This document shows positions 13,001 to 26,900 of a DNA stretch of 64,000 nucleotides, in pieces. Positions within the stretch are counted from its first letter, which is position 1. Each line of letters starts with the position of its first letter. Source of the DNA: Chrysomallon squamiferum (taxonomy: Eukaryota; Mollusca; Gastropoda; Neomphalida; Peltospiridae); assembly GCA_012295275.1 (NCBI GenBank), contig CM022673.1, forward strand, positions 670,001 through 734,000, written 5' to 3'. A program made the translations under genes and the position numbers. The notes under the pieces were generated by a model. It was not told where the DNA came from and did no database searches. It saw nothing but the letters and a program-made list of their open reading frames with translations.

Positions 13001-16000
13001 TCAGCAAATAATTTACAAAAACTTTTTTCCATACAGATTTTTTGTCTGTAACAAAATATTTTATTGTATTTTGAATATTTAATAAAGCATTTAATGTTTG
13101 TTAAAAGAATCCTCCTTTTTTTCTTGTAAATTCCATGTTAAATGTAGCATGTCTCATGAAATATTGACTTTCATTGTAAATTGTCAGTTTTTAATTTAAT
13201 GAAAATGTACTTGGCAATTGTTTGTGGTTGTTTTAAGCTTTTAGCAGTTATAGAGAAAACTTTTATCTTTATTAACATTTCAAAATGATTGGCACAAAAT
13301 AGTCAGTCAGGTGCATTTACACTGAAGAATTTATTGTCGTTATTCTTACATGTGATTGTGTAAAATGTACTTACATAACTTGAATGTGGCTGAACTAAAA
13401 CATTTCACCAACAATGTGAGGATCAATATTTTAAGTATAAACAGCTATACACAAAAGAATGTTAGGTAATTTTGTTACATCTTTTAGTATCTATGTATGT
13501 TGTGAGCTTCATTAATCAAATCTTAGTGTATAATATGGTAATAATTTTTTTTTTACCTTTTGTTGGCAGCTGTTATTTTTGAAATCAGTGTAATGCATTT
13601 AGACATATCTTTATAAGATTATTTTTTAAATTTTTATTATATACCATTTTACAGTTGGTAATTACCGTCTTGAAATAATGGAAATCCTAAAATTTATGTC
13701 TGTTTGCTGTTGGTCCCCTAAAATTATTACATTAATGTGCAGAGATGTGATTTGTTGCTGTTGACCAGTATCATTAGATCATAATAATAAATGTCAAAAT
13801 GATTTTTTTCTCTTCATCTCTTTATTTTACAAAACACAAAACTTTTATTTGCAAATAACTTCTGTGTATTTAAAATTAAACTTACATTTGATAATCAGAG
13901 TATTAAAACAAATATATTGTACATTTTGTATGGCTTTTTGTTCCATTTCATTAGAAGGTATGAAGCCAAACTGTCTCTTTTTTTTATATGCATATATATA
14001 TATATTTAGTAATTAATAAGAAAGTTTACCTTTTATTTTTCATTGCTAGATTTTAAAATGTGGATGTCTTCTGGTGTTGTTTTTTTGCATAGTATATAAT
14101 TCTGGTGTTCGTAAATAGGCATTTTAAAATTTTATTTTCTTAAATATGTTTCTTTGTTGGCAATTGCCCATCGCACAAAATTAATAATGCAATGCAAAAG
14201 AACAAATTTTAAAAATTCAGTGTAATTTAACTATTCTGATGAATTTAATATTTTAATGAATTTTTTTAAGTATTAAACATTCTAATGTAGTAAGTATTGA
14301 AACAAGATGCACATTTGTCAAAAAAAAAAAATATATATATACATATACATATATTGTAGATTTTTCAGACATTAGTTTACACTGATTTCATAATTTCCAG
14401 TTTTTGTTCATTAGGATGCATTATATATGTACACTGAACAGCTTTATTTTGCATGCATGTTTTTTTATCAGTTTTTTTTAAATGTTGCAAAATGTATTCA
14501 AGCTGGGAGACATTGTTTATTTTGTGTGTGTGATTTTTTAAAACTAGTGTTTTAGATGATCTCTGACTTAAAAAGATGAGTTGCTAAAGAATATTCAGTT
14601 TTAATAATTATCAAAAACTAAAAACAGATGGCATTCAGTTCAGATTAAACTTTTTTCATTTAAAAAAAAACAAATAAAAACAATATTTAATTTTCTTTAA
14701 ATAAATTTAAAAATTGTTTTGCTTTATTTTGCAGAAATATAATCTTACAAATTAGGAATTAAATTGAAATGAGAAATTAACAATGCTCATTATTGGGGGT
14801 GGGTTTCTACAATATATATTAAAAAAAAGATGTGTTGTTGAAAATATGTTAATAAAAGGTAAATAAAATAATACTTGAAGATCATTTTAATGATGAAAAA
14901 TAACACAGTATATTATTTTCTGCATGTCTGTTCTGTGTTAACATTACTTTTTTAAAGTGTACCTGTGGTGATATAAAGTTTATAAAAAAAACAAGTTTGA
15001 TACTTTCAAATTGTTATTTTATATCTTAGGATGATCTTCTAGTATCAACATACAGGAAAATATTACTGTTAAAAAAACATTTTACCATGTTGCAACTACA
15101 GTTGTGATGTCACTGCAATGTCAGAGCAAATGTATTTGTCCAGAAAGAGATGATGTCTCAGTTCGAGTAACATGGCGAAAGCCTGATCTTTTTAACTTGT
15201 GCTTTTTTTGTTCTTATATTTTGTTAGTGACAGTGACTGAACAACATATTATAAACTAGGAACAAGTATATATATATATAGAAACATTTTTTTATCTTCA
15301 TAGGTATACTTTAAACATAACAAGTGTAATATTGGCTATCAGTGATTTGTATCAAGACTGTTATTTTTAAATTTGCTGCACTACGTTTTAGAATCTCAAA
15401 TATATTGGTTTTGTTTCTCTTTTATAACTTTTTTTATTTTATTCTAAAGTGTTATGTGTAGTACTGGATTAAAATTATATAATGACATCTAACTCATATA
15501 TACAAGTTAAATAAATAATTTTGAATACCAGCATATTGTTTTGTTATTGTTTTGTATTATTCTTATTATTTACAGGCAAAAAAAAGTTAAACAAAAGGAA
15601 AAAAACTGAAAAGCAGCCAGTCCTTCTAATTTATGTGTGTGTACTGGAATCTGTAAACTGTAATTCATATAAAATGACATGATCCCATTAAGATTAACAT
15701 ACAGAAAAACAAATTCAGGAAACTAATGTGATGAGAATTAAATGTACTTCATTTGAATTTCATGTTACTGATAGGTAAGGTTGATATTTGTTTATTTATT
15801 TGTTAAAGGGTTGAAAATGCTTAATATGAATTATGTTGAGTTAGGTATCAAAACTTTGAAAACAAAATATTTATTTGAAAATACAAAACAATTTAACAAA
15901 TACATGTTTAAACAACAAAAAATAACAAACTAAATTACTAAAAATAAAGTTTAATAAAAATGAACAATATATTACTTTCTGAAATTTTTTGATAGTAGAA

Positions 16001-16540
16001 ACATTAATATTATGGTAATTAGTTGTTTATTAAGTGTTAGGATAGTCTTGTAATGCAAATGTTACAATTGTTCTATTTCCCGTTTCTGCACAAGCTCTAG
16101 CAAACTGACCAAGTTGTATGACTAGTTTGTGACTTGTCAGTATTCCTAAGTGTAAGACGTATTCAAACCCTGAATCATGAATGTAATGTCCTTGTTTCTT
16201 TGAACTGAACTGAGCTGAATTTATTTAGTAAAATAATATACATGATTCAAAAGAATATTTGATTATAATACATCATTACAATTTACATGACGATGATAAA
16301 TACTTAAAATAGCAAATAAATGAAATATTGAAATAACAATTTAACGTTAGAAAATCACCAAGAATAACATTAACAGTATTAACACATAAATGCACAGTTA
16401 TCAGTGTCACCTATAAAAATGTCAGTAGACAATACTATTTAAAACATAAATGAAAATAACTAAACTTTAGGGAAATCATACATTAAATACACTGGCATTC
16501 CTTTACTAAAAATAGAGTAAATCAATGAGTCGATTGTCAA
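10007..16540. other. BCAT 3' UTR plus intergenic AT-rich DNA
   Basis: There is no convincing gene in this 6.5 kb. The first part must be the BCAT 3' UTR. AATAAA hexamers suitable as poly(A) signals occur at 10763-10768 and 13081-13086 among others, so the transcript end cannot be fixed. The remainder is AT-rich with homopolymer runs and small (TA)n tracts (13990-14003 and about 14331-14354). Open frames here (for example 11509-11697 and 12642-12839) are short, low-complexity and lack splice-compatible homology. Confidence 0.6.
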
Positions 16541-16589
16541 AAGCCTACTCATTACCCGCCAATGTCATGAGTTCTTTTTCTTCAAACGT

Positions 16590-16640
16590 CTTGTGATTGG
16601 TTAATCTTTTGAGTTCCGGTTTTGATAATCCAATGTAATT
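16590..16640 (+). promoter_or_regulatory. Probable NAP1 core promoter with two CCAAT boxes and an ETS-like site
   Basis: An inverted CCAAT box (GATTGG, 16595-16600), an ETS-like AGTTCCGGTT (about 16612-16621) and a direct CCAAT (16630-16634) lie 60-105 bp upstream of a strong splice donor at 16700. No TATA box stands out. The arrangement suits a broadly expressed housekeeping promoter; this is inferred from motifs only. Confidence 0.5.
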
Positions 16641-16699
16641 TCTTCTTTCATATGTATAATTCTTTCCACCATATTTCCTCGTGCTTTGACGAAGAATAT
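16640..16699 (+). other. NAP1L1: Probable non-coding first exon of NAP1
   Basis: The sequence GAAGAATAT ends at 16699 before an ideal donor GTAAGT. The next acceptor, TTTGCAG at 17967, opens the exon containing the start codon, 13 nt before the ATG. The start of transcription is a guess. The exon has an ATG at 16652 in another frame (ATGTATAA), which would be a two-codon upstream ORF if transcribed. Confidence 0.55.
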
Positions 16700-17980
16700 G
16701 TAAGTATATCTATTTAGCAAGATTTATTATTTTGTTGATCAAGTGATCGAAATACTAACAATTTTATAGTTTTTAACAATTTTTTTTGTTGTTCTTTACA
16801 TTTATTACACTATAGTAGTTAATCGGATGTTATCTCACCAAAGTAAATAAAAAAATTTATCATAAATTTTCAGCCATTTTGCTGCAAAAAATTGTTCGAT
16901 GTTCACAATTTTTAAAGGAATCGATTTATAGTATAAACTAAGTATTAAATTATAGTAATGATATTCGAAATATTAAATACACGGCATTAACATTTATGCA
17001 TAAAACTACTTTTATGAATTAATATTACTAGAAAAAAATAATAATACCTTCGCCTCCTTTCTCAGTAATTTACTAATTAATTAACTAATCATGTCTAAAA
17101 ATATATATTTATTTGAATATTATAACTTGAAATTGGTATGATATGATTTTGCCACGGTAAACAAATGTTAGATGGATAATGAACAAGTCGGAAATCAGAT
17201 TACAAAATTATAAAATTAATAGATTATATGTTACTTTAAAAAAAAAAAAAAATAAATAAAATAAAATAAATAAATAAATAATAATAATAATAATAATAAA
17301 ACCTTGGCCAGTATTTTTTATGGATAGTTATAACCCTGTCTGTAAATTATTCTATTATTTGTATTCACCCACTCATTTATTCAGTTATTCTTTGTCCAGA
17401 AAGTTATATGGTAAGGTATATCTTAAATAAAACTGTAAATGTCACACACGGTCACAGTCACAAACACACTACACACACACACACATATATATAATCTTCA
17501 TTAAATTTTCAGTGGATCTGATGAATGATATTTAATTCGGGTTTTTAAATCAATTTCTTGAATTTGTTCATACAGTCTAAGCTAAATCAGCCTGCCTCAG
17601 TCTATATAATTCATCTGTACCAACCATATATGTTTCTGTTGCTATTAATATTCATATATGTGTAAAATATTACAATAAAAAAGAATATTCTGATGTTTTT
17701 TAAGTACTTTGTTTTTATTATTATTATTTTTAAATAGTTTCTTATAAACATGTATTATACAGCCCAAACTGTAAAACCAAAGTACTACAAATTTTATAGC
17801 TATCCATATATTCATATATTATTACATTACAACAGACAGTAATAATAAACAAATGAGAAAGCATTTGTTCACACAAAGGAATCAAACTAGAAAGTAAGCT
17901 ATATATTAGAGGTTTGTTTTTCCATAGTAAAGGTTTGAAAATCTTTAAAATATCTCTTTGTTTGCAGATATTGGAATAAA

Positions 17981-20900
17981 ATGTCGGAACCAGAAAGGTA
18001 AATAATAACAGATAATAAAAAATAAATTTTGTACATGAATATATTTATTAATTGTTAATTTGTATTAATGTTTTCATTAAAAGTCAGCATTTTATCTTTT
18101 TAACAGGATTTTTGAATTATAAGAAAATTACAATTCAGCCGACGTGTTAAAAGATTGTTTTAAATTTTCAGCATTCCAACAAATATTGCTGTATAAATTT
18201 GCCTTTTTCATTTAAACATTTTTGTTTTTTTAAATAACAGTGCTACAATTCAACCAAATGAAAAATAATTTTTAAGAGATAATGTTTAAAAATTTGAGTC
18301 TTTTTTTAATGTTTTTTTTTGTTTTGTTTTTTTATTCTTCTCAAAAACAACCATAGAGTAATTTTTAATTTTCATTTCACAGCAAAATTGAATCTGAGGA
18401 AGTTGAAGAAATGAAAGATGAAGAAGAGCATGATCAAGAGGAAGAGATAGAGGCTGGTGAGCTATCATATTTGAATATCTTAATTATTAATGTCAAACTA
18501 CAGTTTTCATGTCTCACAGCATAAAACAAATGAACACTATACCACATCAGGCACTACTGTTAACAAATGACAATACAGGCCTTGAATTTTAATTCTTTTT
18601 TTTTTTTTCTGTGCTCAGTAAATGTTGCTTTGGGGTTAATCAGAAATGTTACAGAATTAAGTCATCTTAAGTTTTCACAAAGCATTCAGGCTGCTATCTG
18701 AATCACTCATTTTTTTAAAAATTATATGAAAGCTTTACATGTTTAATGGCTGTTGAGCTAAGCCCCTTTTCTTTTTTTTTTTTACTTCTGTCTTCCCATG
18801 GCATTTCTAGTTTAAGGTGTATTTATGTGCCCATAATGCTGCCTCATGTAGTTGACAGTTGTTCTATTGACATGTCAAAAAAAAAAAAAAATAATAATAA
18901 TAAAAATAAAAATACAGGAAATACACATTTTATATGATTTTAAATTGGCATGAACAGTGAATAACTGGGAAGGGCTCAGAAGCAAACAAGATAAGACAAT
19001 CACAGGCTTTTATAATCATGGGTATATCCAAATTTTGATGCATTAAGAAACTTTGGTTGTTGACAAATTACATAGTTTTGATTAATTACTGGCAGTAATA
19101 CACCTATGAGCTGTGGCAGCCTGAATAACTTCCCAGTCATATTTGATTAAACTCAAGATAGCACTTGCTATTCCTTAAAAATATGTTAAAATTAGAAGTC
19201 CATGTTTGTTATGAGATAATAAGCAGAAATGTAATTAAATTACTGTTTCATTATACTTCAAATTATTGAAAAATAAATAGAATGTAGGCCATAGTCTTTG
19301 AAGTGGAAAATTATAAATTTTGCACTTGTTTCCATGGCACTGCTAATTATAGTTATAAAAAATGTATATTATTGAACATCTATCATTATTTGTTATTTAA
19401 AAAAAAAACAGTATATATTTTCTGCTTGACGTAAATACTAGATATATTATGAATTCAGATAACTAAATTTATCTCACCTAGTATATAACTTCATGTTTCT
19501 TTTATTACAGAGCAAGAGGGTGTTGGAGAAATTGCCAAAGTGATGCAAAATCCACAGCTGCTATCAGCAATTCAGGACAAGCTGTCAAACATGGTAGGGA
19601 CACCATCTGGATATGTGCAAAGGTAAGATCATTGATTATTGGCTGTTGAACAATAGAGAGTATTAGTTGCATGGGACACGTTACATTGTATAAATGCAAC
19701 TCAGTTTTGTTTCTTCGTCAGTACTTTAAACCACCTGAGGAGCAGAATGGATGCAGTGAACAGGTAAATGATTTAAATTTGTGGCTGCCTTGAATTGATA
19801 AAACTTTCAGAAATAAGAATCTGAATTTTTTTAAAGAAAAACAGTCAACAAATGTATTTATGGGAGAAAGGAGTATGTTAAAAATACTGTTGCAAAGCCC
19901 TTCTTAACTCTTGTGATTTATACTGTTTGTAATGTTTTAAGCCAGGAAATTTTTGTCTAATTGTTTTTCAGTTTTTACTTTTAAATTTGATTTATAAGTG
20001 GTCAGAAAAATTAGATTTGAATCCTATTTAGCTGTTTGTTTTTATCTGTAAGATTTCATTAATGAACTAGGTAACATCAGAAAATATGTAGTGAATCTTT
20101 GATTTTTCAGTCTTCCGAAAGTTGTCAAAAGACGAATAAAGGCAATGAAGAAACTGCAGTTTGATATTGTGAACGTTGAATCAGAATTTTATAAGGAAGT
20201 CCATATTCTGGAGTGTAAATATGCCGCCAAGTATGCATCAATGTTTGCCAAGGTATGGAAATTACATATTTTAATATACTGGTGCAAAGGTTTGTCATAA
20301 ATTGTTAGGAAAAGGAAGCTTTTGATTGGAGCAAAACTAGAAAGAATTAATGAACAGAAATATTTGTTAGAGCAAGTTTTTTTTTATTTTCATTATTTTT
20401 TATATATATATATATATATATAATTATGGCACAGTGTATAAAATTAAATTAAAAAATAAATAAAATAAATCTGTTTGTAATCTTTGTTATAACTAAGTAT
20501 TACTAAAAAGATGTGATAATTTTCAGAGGAAGGAAATTCTGATTGGTGATGTTGAACCAACAGATGAGGAAGCTGATTGGCCTAGTGATGATGAGGATAA
20601 AGCTGATGAATTACCTGTAAGTTTAAATAATTTGTTCTCACAAAATTAACATATATGTTATGTTACTGATAGCAAAAATCATATAAATATTGAAAATCAT
20701 TTTTATAGAAAATCAAGATTACTAAAATTATTAAAAATAATCACATTTATTGGAATGTATTTATCCAGATTTGAAATAGTCAGTGTTGAAGATGTTTAAT
20801 AAGAATTACTGTATTAATTATGTACTTGTTATTCCTTGTCGAGGAGGATCTGAAGCAGAAAGCAGTTTTGGAGGACAAAAGTGAAGAGGAAAAGAAGAAG

Positions 20901-23900
20901 GAGAAGGAGGATAAAGATAAAGAAGATAGTGAGTAATGATATCTAGTTTCTTGTTATTGGTTTGATGCAGAGCTTTGAAAAAATGGATGACTGCTCATTG
21001 CATTGTAAATGAAGTGATTTTTTGAGCTAACGCTTAGTTTTGTTTTATTGATATTTATTGTATAGTTTAAAAGCCATTCAGTATTAATCTTGGGATTTAA
21101 AAAGAAAAAATTGGTGTGTGTGTTTGATGATACTTGTGACAAGATGTTTTATACAGTAAATATTGTAATGGTATAAGAACTAAAATTTTAATAACATTTC
21201 TGATGTTAAAAGAAAATTATGCAGTTTCCAATACTGCTTTCAATTCTGCGTATTTTCAGTTAGTGTTTGCAACTCTGTTAACCAAGTTTAATTGAATTCT
21301 GCTGCTTGTGAATGGGAATTGTATATTGACTTCAAGTGTGGGAACACCTGTGCCCAACATCAATATCTAGTTAATGTATAGGTATTGTTGATTCAGATGT
21401 TTGTGAAATAGAATTATTTTGTAATTTTTCTTTTTCAGATGATATTAAAGGAATTCCACATTTCTGGTTAACTGTTTTTAAGAATGTAGATATGCTTTCA
21501 GAAATGGTCCAGGTAAAAAAAAAAAAATATATATATTTATATAAATATATACATTTTGTTTTATTATTTTTATAAATGCTTTCCAATAAAATTTGATATT
21601 AAGTTTGCACAAACTTTTCAGAAATGCAGGAGAAATTGTAAGAGTTTCTACTTGCATTAACAAAAATTGAAACGATATCGATCTGTCAACTGTTAATTGC
21701 TGAAAAGAACTTGTATTTATTTATTTGCTCTAAAGTATTGTTTAATTTTAAGAAATATCAATATTAATTTTGTATTGTTTAATATTAAGAAATATCAATA
21801 TTAATTACGGTAATCTCGTTTTAGGACCATGATGAGCCCATTTTACAGCATCTCCAAGATATTCAGGTTAAATTCTGGGAAAATGATCCTATTGTAAGTA
21901 TAAAAAATTAGTTACAGTTGTTTTTTTCAAAAATATTACTGTATTCTGCCATCATTTTTGCTACATCATGAAATACATTTAAAACAGAGTAGCTAATACA
22001 GATCTGTACCTTAAACTCTTAATATCAAAACATGCCAAGATATTAAAATGATTGATTTCTATATTTAATTTAAAAATAATAATATACATTTTTTATTTTA
22101 TAACAATTTTTCCTTTTTAAAAAAAAAAAAAGTGATCTGTTATTGTGAATGTTATTGTTTCAGGGTTTTACACTGGAATTTTACTTCTCACCAAATGAGT
22201 ATTTCACAGAAACTGTGTTAACAAAGCAGTACACAATGCGTTTTGAACCTGACCCAGCTGATCCACTTTCTTATGAAGGTCCAGAGATTATTAAATGCAA
22301 AGGGTATGTATTAGTAATTGTTATGTGGAAGAAACGACTATTTCAAAATTACCTAATTACTTGATTTTTATCTTTATTTTATCTGAAATTTGTGTTGATT
22401 GCTGATTTTTAAAAAATACTTCAAAATTGAAAATTATGCATAAATTTAAAACAAAGCATAGACAAAAACAGCTAAACATATCATTGATATAGCTTGAGCA
22501 CTATGATATCCATTTTTGCTTAGGCGGAATTAACATAATTTAAATTGTGAACTGATTTATTAATTTGTTTATATGAGGGACAATTAACAGCTGAAGTAAT
22601 TGTGTTAAATTCATCAATTTCATTCTAAAAGTAAAGTATGCTACTTTCAATCAACAGTTGTCCTATTACCTGGAACAAAGGAAAAAATATAACAATACGA
22701 GTTGTGAAGAAGAAGCAGAAACACAAGGGCCGTGGAACAACACGGACTGTCACAAAAACTATTCAGAATGACTCGTTTTTCAACTTTTTCAGTCCGCCCA
22801 TAGGTTAGTTTAGTCAGCTCAAACTACGTATTATAATATAGATGAACAATGTTTCAGCTGAAGTGAATGTAAACTAATTTGTGATGAGCCAATGCAGCTG
22901 AATGTTCTTTTCATTCAGCTAATAATCAGTCTGCATCTGCTTGGATGGACTGGAAGAAAAACAAAATGCTTATTTATGAAACTTTACCGATTCTTTTATC
23001 AGCTACCACTTCTGTTCAGAGCAACATGTTGTTTGTTTTTTGTTATTTAACTAATAAAAAAAGTTATAATATTTTTGTTTTTTAAAATAACTCAAATCTG
23101 TGTAATTTCTGTATGGTACTTTACTGGGTTTAAACATTCTGAAATTTTTTTATATTGAGCAAGAAAATAATCCAAAAAATTCTATGTTTTTCAGTACCAG
23201 AGGGAGAAGAAGGAGATATGGTAAGTAAATAATTAAAATTAAAATTCTAGATTTATTTTCATTAAAACAAATTTGTTAAAAATTGATATAAAATAAATTA
23301 CCATTGTTTTCAAGATCATCATTTTGTAGCCTGAAAATATAACATTTTATAAGATTAGGAAAAATACCTGAACAAACAATAAACTGTTGGGTTATTTGTT
23401 GAGTAATCTGAAATGTAGACTGTTTTAATCTGTGTTTTAGGACGAGGATCTGGAGGCCTTATTAGCAGCAGATTTTGAAATTGGACATTTTATCAGAGAG
23501 AGAATTGTCCCTAAAGCAGTTTTATACTTCACTGGAGAAGCCCTGGATCATGATGAGGTAATCATTTATCCAAGAATAATTATAAGAAAAAAGATAACAA
23601 GAAAATAAGGTTTTTTTTAATGCAGTGCTTTGTAAATGTTAGTGGCAATGTTAAAAATATAGTTAATAAGTGTATTTAATTTTTGTTTTAAATTTGTTGT
23701 CTTTTGTGGTTTTAATAATATAGGAAGAATTGATAAACAGTTTGCTTAAAATAAGTGACATGCTCACTTTCTATAGAAATAACTTTTTCAAATGTTATTA
23801 GATCTTATGGCATCCACAGTTACTTCTTCATATGAATGACTTTTTAGTAGAAGACTGTTAAAGCAGTGTTTCTTAATCTAACGAATCTGTTTAATTTTAA

Positions 23901-26900
23901 AAAATGCATATTTTATTTCAGTTTGAAGAAGAAAACGAAGAAGAGGTAATTATTTATTGTTTTCAAAAACAAATATACATAAGATTTAATTTAATTTAAT
24001 TTTTTAGTTATGAAAGTGATTTTGCATTAAAATGCTTCATTAGACTGACTTGATTTAGAGCTATTCACATACGAAAAAATAATTTGAAGATTTGTTTTTA
24101 AATTTGAAAAACAACAACAAACAAACCAGAAACAAAAAGCATGATTTTTTAATTTTTAGTATCAGAGGTCACTGTTGTAATTGTTTCTTGCATTTTTTAC
24201 AAGTCTACTCCATCGTTAAAGTGCTTATTTGAAGCTTACTTTTGTTTTCCTAACCCTTTTACTAATTGCATTACATCTTGCTTTCATGTTGTAGCATGAT
24301 GCTGATGACGATTATAACGAAGATGATGATCCTGAATTTAATCCACAGGTAAAATATTAACACTTCAGTGTTTTTTTCCTTAACTTGGTCAAAGATAATA
24401 TCAGTGGTGGGGAAGTACATACAGATGTAAAATTGGGTGACGACAGATTAATGATTAAACTCGTTATTTATTTCATTGTTTACTTTCTGAAAATTTATTT
24501 TAATTCAGGATCCACTGATACTTTTTGAGAGGTTTTCTAATTCAGTAGTGAAATTAATTTGAATGTTTTTGATAGGTTTATTTTTTAAAGGAAAAGAATA
24601 CAAATAATTGGGAATATTTTATTGTGTATAATCACAAGCAACATTCTCTGGGTAAATTTCTCTGCCTACCTGTTTTTAAGATCATTATTTGATCTAGCTT
24701 GTTTATGTTGTTCATGTTCTGGTGGATATTTATTTAGCATGCACTAATCAGTTATAAGATAATCACTTGTCATGTTCACAAGTATATGTCGTCTCTCATA
24801 TTGATTTCTATCAGTAGTAAAAAGAAAAAAGTGAACTTTTGATTATTTATGAGTAAGAAAATTGTTTACATTAACAAAGTAAACTTCTATAATAATTCAA
24901 AGAACTGTCTGTTAGAATTTAGAAAGTTTTGTCTGTCTGTTTTGGTTTAAAATGATCCGTGTGATATCGGTTGTTCAAATACATAGTTGATGATTTACAA
25001 TGTGCTGGCTGTCTTAAAGTATTTAAAAATAATAAGAAAAAAGTTTGTCATACTTTTTAATAATAAAAATTAATATTGCAGATAATTCATTGTAAATTAT
25101 TACTACGTTTTTTTTTTTTTTTTTTTTTTTTTCAAAATTGCTTTACCTTTTTGAACAGAAATAATTACTATACGGTACAGTACATTTTTTGTTTACCTAA
25201 TCTTAAAATAATTTGTATGGTGAATGTAAAGTCCATTCTGTTATCAGAATTGATACTGTCCTGCATCAGTTTTTGTACTATCAGTGTCTGGAGTTTTGTT
25301 TGATTTATTTTGGGATTTTTTAGTTACCTGATTTTATTTTTTCTTTGTTATTTTACTTTCATTTCTCATTTCTTATTTTATTGTAATGTTTATTTTGAGA
25401 TATATTTTAGGGCTTTGGGTTTATATCTCATTTGGTTTGGAAAAAAATAAAGTTCTGTTTCATATAAGTATAGGTTAGAATAACACAAAAATATTTTTCT
25501 AATACATAGTTGTGCTAGTACCGTACTTCTGAACATTTATGATACTAATTTTAGAGATATATATATATATATATATATACAAAATAAACTTATTAAATCT
25601 GTATAATTATTGTCTCTAACTACAATTTTTCCATCCTTGTTTTCCCCCTTTCTTTCTGTTATTCTTTCACCAGGATTCTGAATAAACTTGCACCACTGAA
25701 AAAAACATTTTAGGTATTTTGACCTTTTTTTTTCTTCTGTATGTGCTTTCCTCCAGTACATGTGCAACCTGTATGTGTAGTTCTTTATACATAGTACTTT
25801 AACTGGCTTGCTTAAGCATGTTAATGTCTTTGGACTATTGCACGTTTGTTTTGGAATTTTGGTTTGGTCATTCGAAAGATTTAATCAGCTGCTGTTGCAG
25901 ATATTATTTGTGCATATGCAATAGCATACATTTTGGTTTTTATTTAATAGGATATGGTGAACAATAACTAAGAAATAAAATGTGTTACCTTGATTTTTAA
26001 AGATGTATATCTATATGTATCTTATTTTATATGACAAGTCAGATAAAAATGTAAAAGAGGAAAAAATTTACTAGTTTAAAATTTAGTTGAATTCTATTCA
26101 GCTCAAGATTAAAACATGAAATGAATCCTCATCATTTTATTCTTGCAAGTAATATGTTGTGGTTAATGCGTTTCAAAAATCCGAATTTACGCTTGCATGA
26201 AAATAAAATAAAAATTCTGTTGATATTAACAGAAGGTAAAATAATTATAATGGATATTTGATATTTCTATTATTTATATTTTTTAGAGATTTTATTCATT
26301 TTATTTTTTTAATTTTTAATTTTTAATTTTTGGGGCTTTTTTGTTTACATACTTTTAGAAAGTAAAAAAAAAAGAAATTTTTCCATTATCAATGTGTTTG
26401 CATGTTACACTTTGTAAATTATTAGTGCTAATGATTAAATCCTTACTAAGCTCAGTGTTAGATTATAGTGTACATAAAATATATTATTTTTTAAATCATT
26501 TCAGTATTTATTGTGCATTTGGTATGAAATTAATTTTGTTTTTCTGAATTTAAAAAAACTTCTTTCGTTTTCAGATATTAAACATAATTTGTTACTGTTT
26601 AACATTTATGGTGGTGGTTTGGATGAGAGGTATTAAAAATGCATATACTGTAACAAAAACGATTTAAAATCCTCTGCTTTTCTTACTTGTGTCATAAATA
26701 ACGCTCACATCACCCACCTGTACAGAAGTTTTTAAAAAAAATCCCCCAAAAACCCAAAATAAATTGTACATTTTATTTATTTATTTAACTTTTTAGATCA
26801 TTCATATTTTCATATTTTAGTTTCTTTTCTGGAGCTAAGATTATAAATGACAATTTTTAACATTAAACTGTTTCTCTATGTATCGACAGTATTATTTTCA